DNA from: Melioribacteraceae bacterium
GTDB lineage: Bacteria; Bacteroidota; Ignavibacteria; Ignavibacteriales; Melioribacteraceae
NCBI GenBank assembly: GCA_035362835.1
Contig: DAOSDY010000004.1
Coordinates: forward strand, 186,001 to 250,000
DNA length: 64,000 nucleotides
Reading direction: 5' to 3'
Shown here: in pieces, positions 56,639 to 64,000 of the stretch
Layout: every line of letters starts with the position of its first letter
How positions within the stretch are numbered: the stretch's first letter is position 1
Position numbers and translations under genes: made by a program
Notes under the pieces: generated by a model
Databases searched by the model: none
Seen by the model: the letters and a program-made list of their open reading frames with translations, nothing else
Told to the model about the DNA's origin: nothing

Positions 56639-59209
56639 CTTGGTTTTAAGATTGTCAAAAAACATTTTGAAAGCAAATCACAACTCCGTCCCATTCGGTT
56701 ATCTTACTTCCCTGCTTGGTTTTAAGATTGTCAAAAAACATTTTGAAAGCAAATCACAACCCTATCGGCTCTCGACATACCTCTGCTTCGCTTGGTTTTA
56801 AGATTGTCAAAAAACATTTTGAAAGCAAATCACAACACAAAAAGAAAAATGGTGATAAGGATGACGCTTGGTTTTAAGATTGTCAAAAAACATTTTGAAA
56901 GCAAATCACAACCCGCAAGGAATAACAGGAATAATATGATTACTTGGTTTTAAGATTGTCAAAAAACATTTTGAAAGCAAATCACAACCAATAACTCAAC
57001 AGGGACTATCTCTCTGCCCTTGGTTTTAAGATTGTCAAAAAACATTTTGAAAGCAAATCACAACTAAGTAAAAGTAAGGGATTGTCAAGTAAAACTTGGT
57101 TTTAAGATTGTCAAAAAACATTTTGAAAGCAAATCACAACCGAAAGAAGAAGGAAGAAAGAGTTAGAGCTTGGTTTTAAGATTGTCAAAAAACATTTTGA
57201 AAGCAAATCACAACTTGGTACAAAAGGCAACCATCCCGGCTCAACTTGGTTTTAAGATTGTCAAAAAACATTTTGAAAGCAAATCACAACTGATCGAGCT
57301 ATTGTTTCAAAACTGAATGACTTGGTTTTAAGATTGTCAAAAAACATTTTGAAAGCAAATCACAACAAGAAATGAGAATGAGAGAGAAGAGAAAGCTTGG
57401 TTTTAAGATTGTCAAAAAACATTTTGAAAGCAAATCACAACGAAGTCGGTATAGTAATAATTGACGGCTTCTTGGTTTTAAGATTGTCAAAAAACATTTT
57501 GAAAGCAAATCACAACGCAGCCGGGAGTGCGTTATACAGCTTCTTCTTGGTTTTAAGATTGTCAAAAAACATTTTGAAAGCAAATCACAACCCATTTCAT
57601 TAGTGTGTTTCTATGAATATTCTTGGTTTTAAGATTGTCAAAAAACATTTTGAAAGCAAATCACAACTGCTTCGTTTTCTTCCGAAACTTTTGCCATCTT
57701 GGTTTTAAGATTGTCAAAAAACATTTTGAAAGCAAATCACAACCACGGAATGTAAAGCTCGTACTGCGCGTACTTGGTTTTAAGATTGTCAAAAAACATT
57801 TTGAAAGCAAATCACAACATTAGATCCTGTGCAAACTCATCATCTTTGCTTGGTTTTAAGATTGTCAAAAAACATTTTGAAAGCAAATCACAACTGATCG
57901 TAGATGATCATAAACCTGTCCCGGCTTGGTTTTAAGATTGTCAAAAAACATTTTGAAAGCAAATCACAACGTTTGAAGAAGAGTAGAGAAGCGAGAAAGA
58001 CTTGGTTTTAAGATTGTCAAAAAACATTTTGAAAGCAAATCACAACCATCAGCTTATCAACAATAGTGCGTATTTCTTGGTTTTAAGATTGTCAAAAAAC
58101 ATTTTGAAAGCAAATCACAACTCACAAAGTGATTTCCATATTTTTTGATGTCTTGGTTTTAAGATTGTCAAAATACATTTTGAAAGCAAATCACAACTAG
58201 GAGTGGCTCTGCGTATAAGCCTCTAACTTGGTTTTAAGATTGTCAAAAAACATTTTGAAAGCAAATCACAACTCCAATCCCATACAGGTCGCTGATCGCA
58301 CCCTTGGTTTTAAGATTGTCAAAAAACATTTTGAAAGCAAATCACAACTCGAGGCATATAACGGCTCGACTTGGGATACTTGGTTTTAAGATTGTCAAAA
58401 AACATTTTGAAAGCAAATCACAACTCACAAAGTGATTTCCATATTTTTTGATGTCTTGGTTTTAAGATTGTCAAAAAACATTTTGAAAGCAAATCACAAC
58501 TGCCTGGCCGGAGAATCCCTGCTTAATTGCTTGGTTTTAAGATTGTCAAAAAACATTTTGAAAGCAAATCACAACTGTTTTTGTTGCTAATCCGGCAAGG
58601 ATCACTTGGTTTTAAGATTGTCAAAAAACATTTTGAAAGCAAATCACAACACATACGCAATCGTGTAACTTTGCTTTCTGCTTGGTTTTAAGATTGTCAA
58701 AAAACATTTTGAAAGCAAATCACAACGTAAGGTTTGCCGTGTTCTTTTATCATAAACTTGGTTTTAAGATTGTCAAAAAACATTTTGAAAGCAAATCACA
58801 ACTACTGCTTAATCTTTTCAATCATTTTGTCTTGGTTTTAAGATTGTCAAAAAACATTTTGAAAGCAAATCACAACAGTTAGTTCAATGGGGTTATATTT
58901 GAGATTCTTGGTTTTAAGATTGTCAAAAAACATTTTGAAAGCAAATCACAACCAGGAGACTTATTAATGTCCACAGTATTTGCTTGGTTTTAAGATTGTC
59001 AAAAAACATTTTGAAAGCAAATCACAACAACTTATCAGTAATCATAATTATCTGTTATCTTGGTTTTAAGATTGTCAAAAAACATTTTGAAAGCAAATCA
59101 CAACAAAGTGAAGATAAAAAAGAAATTAAGGTTGCTTGGTTTTAAGATTGTCAAAAAACATTTTGAAAGCAAATCACAACCGGTAGTTTCAAGAAGTGTA
59201 TTTAGTTCT

Positions 59210-59278
59210 CTTGGTTTTAAGATTGTCAAACCTGTCCCGTTCATTTTACGGGAAAACATTTTGAAAGCAAATCACAAC
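59210..59278 (-). repeat. Variant CRISPR repeat 35 with 23-bp hairpin insertion
   Basis: 69 bp: the normal repeat interrupted after GATTGTCAAA by an insertion holding CCTGTCCCGT, TCATTTT and ACGGG. TCCCGT/ACGGGA can form a 6-bp stem. The loop has TCATTTT, unlike TCCTTTT in the other two. Confidence 0.95.
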
Positions 59279-59307
59279 CCGTCGTCCTCAAACCTGTTGC
59301 CTATATC

Positions 59308-59376
59308 CTTGGTTTTAAGATTGTCAAACCTGTCCCGTTCCTTTTACGGGAAAACATTTTGAAAGCAAATCACAAC
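59308..59376 (-). repeat. Variant CRISPR repeat 36 with 23-bp hairpin insertion
   Basis: 69 bp, same insertion point as repeat 35, loop TCCTTTT. It is preceded by a 29-bp spacer. Confidence 0.95.
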
Positions 59377-59482
59377 TAATCGGCTTCACGACGGTCAAGA
59401 ATCCTACTTGGTTTTAAGATTGTCAAAAAACATTTTGAAAGCAAATCACAACAGGCAGGTATATCTTTACCGATAATGGTCC

Positions 59483-59551
59483 CTTGGTTTTAAGATTGTC
59501 AAACCTGTCCCGTTCCTTTTACGGGAAAACATTTTGAAAGCAAATCACAAC
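59483..59551 (-). repeat. Variant CRISPR repeat 38 (array end) with 23-bp hairpin insertion
   Basis: 69 bp, identical insertion to repeat 36. It is the terminal repeat on the far side from cas2. Repeat 37 (59407-59452), lying between, is normal. Confidence 0.95.
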
Positions 59552-59684
59552 TTTATTATCTCAGTTTTTTGTTTGACTAGGTCATAATTGAGTGACCACC
59601 TGATTTTTGCTCCATGCAATTCTTTTTGTAAAAAAACTATGAAAAACCTCTAAAATTGAATATAATTAAGCTCGATTATGAATT
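59552..59684. other. Array far flank, no gene seen
   Basis: A/T-rich DNA between the last repeat and a plus-strand terminator. I see no open frame and no convincing minus-strand promoter for the array. It may contain a leader or a small RNA ending at the terminator. Confidence 0.35.
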
Positions 59685-59716
59685 GTCTGAATGCATTATA
59701 ATTCAGACTTTTTTTT
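59685..59716 (+). terminator. Rho-independent terminator beyond the array
   Basis: A perfect 8-bp stem GTCTGAAT/ATTCAGAC (59685-59692 with 59701-59708) around an 8-base loop is followed by T8. It faces plus-strand transcripts arriving from the array side, although no gene precedes it. Confidence 0.8.
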
Positions 59717-59718
59717 AA

Positions 59719-59746
59719 TTGACAATGACTTCATGATTTTTATATT
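59719..59746 (+). promoter_or_regulatory. Candidate sigma70-like promoter of the toxin-antitoxin pair
   Basis: TTGACA (59719-59724), a 16-base spacer and TATATT (59741-59746), leaving about a 100-base leader before the antitoxin start. The leader is A/T-rich. Confidence 0.5.
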
Positions 59747-59852
59747 TTAAGTAACTTCAAAACGAGATAATCTCTTTCTTTTACAAATGGAACATATTTT
59801 AGATTTGTTATGTCTAAGTCATATTATTGAAATAGATCAGGTTTTTTAATTT

Positions 59853-60383
59853 ATGTATAATCAAAGAACTAAAAAATTTACATTCAATTATAAAAAGGCA
59901 ATTGCTTCATTGCTGTATGTAAGCAATAGCGTACATAATTTATACAACATAATGAAAGTTTTTTATTTTGCTGATAAATTGCATTTAAGTAAGTATGGAA
60001 GATTTATGTTTGGCGAAACATATGTTGCCATGCCTAAAGGTCATGTACCAAGTACGATATATGATATGATCAAATTTATTCGAGGTGATGGTTCGAAGGA
60101 ATTTGATCCAGAATTAAAAAAATCAATTATTGTAGATGGAAATAAAATTAAGGCTATTCAACCAGCAAATTTAGATTATTTAAGTCCTTCAGAAATTGAA
60201 TGTCTTAACAATGCAATTGATGAATTTGGGAAGTTGAATCATTCATTAGTCTTTTTCAAATCTCATAAAGACCATGCATATAAGGTCACTCCGGTAAATA
60301 GTGATATTGCTATTGATGATATCGTCGATTCTCTTGATAATAAAAATACTATAAAAGAGTATCTCAATAATTTATACGAATAA
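59853..60383 (+). CDS. Panacea-domain (DUF4065/SocA-like) antitoxin
   Basis: 176 residues. The opening FNYKKAIASLLYVSNSV, then IMKVFYFADKLHLSKYGR and YVAMPKGHVPSTIYDMIK (each part under 20 residues) is the Panacea/DUF4065 signature: a helical domain found in PanA antitoxins, phage Gp-like proteins and SocA. It neutralises a toxin encoded beside it. The stop overlaps the start of the following gene (TAATG), the usual coupled order of antitoxin then toxin. Confidence 0.85.
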   Translation: MYNQRTKKFTFNYKKAIASLLYVSNSVHNLYNIMKVFYFADKLHLSKYGRFMFGETYVAMPKGHVPSTIYDMIKFIRGDGSKEFDPELKKSIIVDGNKIKAIQPANLDYLSPSEIECLNNAIDEFGKLNHSLVFFKSHKDHAYKVTPVNSDIAIDDIVDSLDNKNTIKEYLNNLYE

Positions 60384-60808
60384 TGCCATTCTCGTTTTCA
60401 CCCGGAGATATAATCTATTTAGAAGAAGTTCCATATACGGATCACCCAAAATATCATTTAGTCCTTTCGGTTTCTGACGATATGTTTTTTATAATTAATT
60501 CTAATATTAATAAAACTGTTGCTGTTAATACTCAATTCCTTAATTGTCAGGTTAAGTTATCTAAAAATCCGCATAATAGTTATATGCCCAAAGAAGAATC
60601 GTATATTGCATGCCATCAATTGGCACCAGATTTATTTTCCGGCGACATCGAAGCAAAAATCAAAGCCGGTAAAGGTGAAATAAAAGGTAAACTCGATAAG
60701 TCAACATTGGAACAGGTAATAAATACAGTTATAAATCATGGCGCGCATACTCTTTCACCATATGAACGAAGAATAATAGAGGAGAATCTCAAATCAGTAT
60801 TAAGTTGA
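60383..60808 (+). CDS. Probable toxin partner of the Panacea antitoxin
   Basis: 141 residues. MPFSFSPGDIIYLEEVPYT resembles the start of SH3-barrel proteins of the PemK/MazF kind (F-x-x-G-D-I-x-x-L). A helical C-terminal tail (STLEQVINTVINHGAHTL) follows. I do not recognise a specific catalytic motif. The one-base overlap with the Panacea gene is the main ground for calling it a toxin. PanT toxins are very diverse, so the mode of action is open. Confidence 0.55.
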   Translation: MPFSFSPGDIIYLEEVPYTDHPKYHLVLSVSDDMFFIINSNINKTVAVNTQFLNCQVKLSKNPHNSYMPKEESYIACHQLAPDLFSGDIEAKIKAGKGEIKGKLDKSTLEQVINTVINHGAHTLSPYERRIIEENLKSVLS

Positions 60809-60819
60809 TTTTATTTTTA

Positions 60820-62001
60820 CTATTCACATTCAGTCAAAATTCTATAATCACTTGCCTGTAAATTATACCTCTTATTAAAATACTCCTCCGTAAACCTTAT
60901 ACCCATGTCGTAAAGCGTTTTGTCACGCTGTACGGTTTCCTCAATAACACTCTCTTTCTTTGTCAGCTTTATCCTCGGACCAATATCCAGTCCGTAATTA
61001 ATCTTAACATAATAATCGAACAGGGTGTTCAGACTCTTCTCAATCAGCTTTTTATCCCGCACACCCATAAACTCAAGCATTTCACGATGCGTTTCAGCTG
61101 CTTTATAAGATCCCACTTTACCGATATCCAGTGTCAGGGTTTCCGTTAGAATTACCTTCGAGATTTCCGAATTATAATGCGTAATTATGTTCGAAAACAA
61201 TCCGCCCACTTCATACTTTACAGATTCCTTAAACTCGATTGGTATATCGTCCCTGAACGCCGCCACGTTATTCTCTGTTATTTCGGTCAGCTTATTCACC
61301 AACTCGTCTATCTGCGCGTCTGTAAAAGTGCTCGGATACCTCGCAAGGAAGTATGGAGTCCCGAATTTCTCAGCCATCAATTGCCAGTATTCAATAGCAG
61401 CCCTCTTAAAAATCACAGGCCAGTAGCATTTCGATAAAAGCTTCTCGCCGTATGGATTCGTGTACTTCGGATTATTTCTAGTAATAATGAATTTATACTC
61501 AGGAAGTTTCTCACCCACTTCATATATGTAATAAAATCCTGCTCTTGAACCTGATCTTGCTCTTAACCTCAGTATGTTATCGCTGTCATAAATAAACCAC
61601 TCCTGCGGTTTCTCCTCCAGCTCGACGGGAACTATCTTGCCGTTTATTTTCTTATACTCAATCTCAGCAACCTCATACCCGTACAGAATGCAGTCTAAAA
61701 GCTGACTCGCTATTTTCTGCAGATCCAGGTTTCTGGTAATCTCAATCGCTTCTTTTTTAATCTCCTCATTCTCGTATTGTATTTCCCAGCCCATCTGCAT
61801 CACCTGCATTTTACGTTGAGTAATAGCCGCCGATAAATGCCCGTCCCTGACAAGATCCCGTAGAATCTCATAATCGTATCCATTCTCTGCAAGAATCTTA
61901 TCCGGATCCGGCAGATATCCGTTTACATTCACGTCCATCTTCTTTCGCGAGACAAATATTTTCAGCAAATGCTGCACCTTTTTCAATATCGATTCTTTCA
62001 T
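60820..62001 (-). CDS. Phage portal protein, DUF935/Mu gp29 type
   Basis: 393 residues. The Mu gp29-like portal family is indicated by DPDKILAENGYDYEILRDL, HLSAAITQRKMQVM, MGWEIQY, then AAIEYWQLMAEKFGTPYFLA and the C-terminal QRDKTLYDMGI. It forms the dodecameric DNA gate at the capsid vertex. It is converging with the toxin gene, 11 bases apart, and follows terL in the usual packaging order. Host-like base composition contrasts with the cas genes. Confidence 0.85.
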   Translation of the reverse strand: MKESILKKVQHLLKIFVSRKKMDVNVNGYLPDPDKILAENGYDYEILRDLVRDGHLSAAITQRKMQVMQMGWEIQYENEEIKKEAIEITRNLDLQKIASQLLDCILYGYEVAEIEYKKINGKIVPVELEEKPQEWFIYDSDNILRLRARSGSRAGFYYIYEVGEKLPEYKFIITRNNPKYTNPYGEKLLSKCYWPVIFKRAAIEYWQLMAEKFGTPYFLARYPSTFTDAQIDELVNKLTEITENNVAAFRDDIPIEFKESVKYEVGGLFSNIITHYNSEISKVILTETLTLDIGKVGSYKAAETHREMLEFMGVRDKKLIEKSLNTLFDYYVKINYGLDIGPRIKLTKKESVIEETVQRDKTLYDMGIRFTEEYFNKRYNLQASDYRILTECE

Positions 62002-62054
62002 CTAATATTTCTCCTAAATCTTAAATATTTTTTATTCTTTTGTTGACCTCAAAT

Positions 62055-62249
62055 AAATTGCGACAAAAAATTTGATGAGCGGAATGTTAAGCAGAAATTG
62101 CTGTTTGACGATCCCGCTTTCCATTAACTATTTAGAAAAAAGAGCGGGGGAGGAGTTCAATTTCTGCAATGCAGCGAATCAAATTTTAGCAATTTATTTG
62201 CAGTCTTGAACTTTTGCTTCTTTTCTTTCAAGAGAAAAGAAGAGCAAAG
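62055..62249. repeat. 190-bp structured intergenic repeat, copy A
   Basis: Direct repeat of copy B at 63631-63820 (roughly 80 percent alike by eye). Nested inverted repeats: TTTGATGA/TCAAATTT edges, GCAGAAATTG with CAATTTCTGC, and CCCGCT with GCGGGG can form one long hairpin. A second hairpin TTCTTTTCT/AGAAAAGAA lies at the right end. It sits between terL and the portal gene. Confidence 0.8.
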
Positions 62250-62275
62250 TAATTACAATATGAATTTCATAACCT

Positions 62276-63589
62276 CTACCTATTAGGTCTATACTTAAAA
62301 TATTTCTCACTCTTCACTTTTTTACTGACTATAATGTTCTCGCGGAATTCCAAATTCCGCGACTTTATGTAATTCAGAAACTGTGTCGCCGCATCTACCT
62401 GATCGTCATACTCTCCGTTTGGAAATTCTTCAAGTTCATCCAGAAAACTTTTAATCCAATTGCTGTTTCCTTTCAGTTTCACCTTACCCGCTTCTATTAT
62501 CGGAGTAATTGAATGCACCCTTGCAAGCTTGTCTTTATCCGGTTTTATCGGTTTAACTGGAATCCTCGTTTCCCTTTGAATCTCCTGAATTAAGCTTATG
62601 CCGCTCGATTTATCCTCTATCAGAATTTCATTCGGCCCGTAAGTGTTAAACAATTCCACAGCTTTCTTTTTAAGCTCCGGAAATTCTACCCGGCCTCTCC
62701 ATACATCTTCCAGATAATAACCCTCATTCGTTACAATCCAGGTCTGGCATACGGAATAGTCATTCTCTTCTTTCTCTTTGAACGCTGTATCCCAGCTCTG
62801 TATCGAGGCCACAAATCTCTTGCTGTTAAGGTCATGTTCTTCATAATATCCGAACCATTCTCTTTTTATTATTCTTTCGGTCAGCTGATCTATGAACTCC
62901 GCATAAACTTCCTGATCGCGAAGGGCAGGGGAGACTTCCTTTTCATACTCTTCAAGTTCTTTTTTATCAATCATCGGATTGTCGTAGGAAGTATATCTAT
63001 AACTTTTCCATCCCTCTTTACCCTCAGCTTCATAGTTGAATAATTCATAGAATAGGTGTGTTTCATCGCCGGATTTTTTCCCCTTCGGTGTACCGCCGAT
63101 AATCGCTCTTGCCTTCTTCTCAAACATCATAGGCCTAATCGATTCTTCCCACAATCTTCTGTTCTTCAAAATTATCCCGGCTTCATTAAGCATCACTAGA
63201 TCATATCCGAATCCCTCTATATTCTCCGGTCTGTCCGCACTCCTGAAATCGCAGTATGATTTACACAGATATAAAATCGACTGTGTTTTATGGAACGTAT
63301 TAATAATTTTAGGAAACTCTTTTAACAATGGCATAAAGTATCTTTCTATATATCTTGTAATGTTCGAGTATGTTGTGTCAACCCATAAAGCAGCTAAACT
63401 ATTACGAATCATTTCATGGATTAGAAAAAAAGTCATCCCTTTAGTTAATCCAAACCGTCTTCCTTTGGCAACTACCTTAACTCTAGATTCATCACCATAA
63501 AATATTTCTTTCTGCTTTTCATGCATCTTCAACTCAATAAACAGTTTGCAATTATCCATTATTATTAAACCCTGAACCTTTCCTAGCAT
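62276..63589 (-). CDS. terL: Phage terminase large subunit
   Basis: 437 residues. The ATPase half has a deviant Walker A (AKGRRFGLTKG) and Walker B (DLVMLNEAG). The RuvC-like nuclease half has three acidic motifs: SIQSWDTAFKEKE, ILIEDKSSG and EYDDQVDAATQFL. It packages DNA through the adjacent portal. An inner ATG at 63559 (MDNCKLFIELK) is an alternative start. It is flanked on both sides by copies of the structured repeat. Confidence 0.9.
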   Translation of the reverse strand: MLGKVQGLIIMDNCKLFIELKMHEKQKEIFYGDESRVKVVAKGRRFGLTKGMTFFLIHEMIRNSLAALWVDTTYSNITRYIERYFMPLLKEFPKIINTFHKTQSILYLCKSYCDFRSADRPENIEGFGYDLVMLNEAGIILKNRRLWEESIRPMMFEKKARAIIGGTPKGKKSGDETHLFYELFNYEAEGKEGWKSYRYTSYDNPMIDKKELEEYEKEVSPALRDQEVYAEFIDQLTERIIKREWFGYYEEHDLNSKRFVASIQSWDTAFKEKEENDYSVCQTWIVTNEGYYLEDVWRGRVEFPELKKKAVELFNTYGPNEILIEDKSSGISLIQEIQRETRIPVKPIKPDKDKLARVHSITPIIEAGKVKLKGNSNWIKSFLDELEEFPNGEYDDQVDAATQFLNYIKSRNLEFRENIIVSKKVKSEKYFKYRPNR

Positions 63590-63630
63590 CCAGATAATAA
63601 GTTCTCCAAAATTTTAGATTCGACCTTAAA

Positions 63631-63820
63631 AAAATTGCGTATAGAAATTTGACGAACGGAATGAAAAGCAGAAATTGCTGTCTGACGATCCCGCTTTCAT
63701 AAACTATTTATAAAAAGTGCGGGGGAGGAGTTCAATTTCTGCCATGAAGTGAATCAAATTTCAGCAATTTTTTTGCAGTCTTGATCTTTTGGTTCTTTTG
63801 TATCAAGACAAAAGAACGAA
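63631..63820. repeat. 190-bp structured intergenic repeat, copy B
   Basis: Same orientation and architecture as copy A, including GCAGAAATTG/CAATTTCTGC, CCCGC/GCGGG and the right-end stem, which here reads TTCTTTTGT/ACAAAAGAA. It lies between the terS-like gene and terL. Confidence 0.8.
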
Positions 63821-63893
63821 TTAATAATTTTTTCATACCTTATTTTTTTCAATCCTATACTAGTTACATTTATTAATTGTTAAGTAAATGATT

Positions 63894-64000
63894 CTACTTA
63901 TCGAAATCATGAATTGTTGTTACTTTCAAAGTGATATCAAAAGGCTTTTTATAATTCTCATCAAACAATCTGTGATAATTACCCAATAACTTTAACGCCT
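63894..64000 (-). CDS. Probable terminase small subunit, C-terminal end only (window edge)
   Basis: A minus-strand frame enters at the window edge and stops at TAG 63896-63894. The visible 34 residues read ALKLLGNYHRLFDENYKKPF and then DITLKVTTIHDFDK. The ALKLLG-x-x-x-x-LF ending is typical of TerS C-termini, and its position upstream of terL fits. Too short to be sure. Confidence 0.5.
   Translation of the reverse strand, partial: ALKLLGNYHRLFDENYKKPFDITLKVTTIHDFDK

Larger units (their letters stand above)
56639..59551 (-). CRISPR. Type II-C CRISPR array, 38 repeats and 37 spacers
   Basis: 46-bp repeats, plus-strand form CTTGGTTTTAAG...GCAAATCACAAC, with spacers of 28-30 bp (mostly 30). The crRNA-sense strand is minus, because the tracrRNA anti-repeat pairs only with the form beginning GTTGTGATTTGC. 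Thirty-four repeats are identical. The repeat at 58152 has one A-to-T change, and those at 59210, 59308 and 59483 carry a 23-bp insertion. The spacer at 58122-58151 is identical to that at 58425-58454. In crRNA sense each repeat holds TTTTTTGACA in its 3' half, which may serve as a repeat-embedded promoter element as known in other II-C arrays. Confidence 0.98.

Noticed and set aside
57299..57823. Open frames within the array encoding repeated peptides such as LSKNILKANHN or CDLLSKCFLTILKP
   Set aside because: They are translations of the CRISPR repeats, which happen to lack stops in some frames; no start signals, and spacers vary.
60820..63589. Self-targeting: CRISPR spacers matching the phage portal or terminase genes here
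   Set aside because: By eye I found no spacer matching these genes on either strand; an alignment search would be needed to exclude partial matches.

Overview
This window reads as a chromosomal contig of a free-living, respiring bacterium of the Bacteroidota/Ignavibacteriota side of the FCB group. The support is an Alternative Complex III (act) operon joined to an A2-type (YSHP motif) cytochrome oxidase, a GWxTD-domain protein, many TTG starts, promoter-like TTTG-N18..20-TAnnTTTG elements of the Bacteroidota kind, and a type II-C Cas9 system with long repeats whose crRNA-sense strand starts GTTGTGATTTGC. The phylum is my inference; there is no 16S gene in the window.

Positions 1-48.8 kb are a dense, mostly plus-strand housekeeping chromosome. 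In order: the start of imidazolonepropionase (truncated by the window edge), glycogen synthase, a HAD phosphatase, a lipoprotein, a beta-barrel protein, a TPR protein, glyA, tatC and a polyprenyl synthase. Then comes a respiratory cluster at 10.2-24.9 kb: pentahaem ActA, an unlisted 57-residue protein, ActB, ActC, an ActD-ActE fusion, ActF, a monohaem cytochrome, Sco, cytochrome oxidase I/III/IV/II, haem O synthase and a membrane cytochrome c. It would carry electrons from quinol through ACIII and cytochrome c to oxygen. After this follow prmC, dtd, comEC, murB, transporters, two peptidases, manC, an RpiB-like protein lacking the usual cysteine, pyrK-pyrD-folC, rho with a clear promoter, pdxA, an ftsE without ftsX beside it, adk and tadA. 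Two tRNA-Arg genes close this part.

Positions 48.9-64 kb are accessory. A tyrosine integrase, a repressor, a divergent Cro-like gene with paired operator-like repeats, an excisionase-like gene and a short replication-type protein form a lysogeny/early module. A complete-looking AT-rich type II-C CRISPR-Cas9 locus follows: tracrRNA (minus strand) divergent from cas9, then cas1, cas2 and a 38-repeat array. A Panacea-type toxin-antitoxin pair lies beyond it. Last come minus-strand phage packaging genes (end of a likely terS, terL, DUF935/Mu gp29-type portal) separated by two copies of a 190-bp structured repeat.

The most unusual points are in this second part. Three of the 38 CRISPR repeats carry the same 23-nt hairpin insertion, placed just outside the half that pairs with the tracrRNA. 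cas1 is split by a one-base deficit in a T6 run. The whole CRISPR locus and the toxin-antitoxin pair lie between phage early and packaging genes. The interspersed 190-bp element shows paired changes in a terminal stem.
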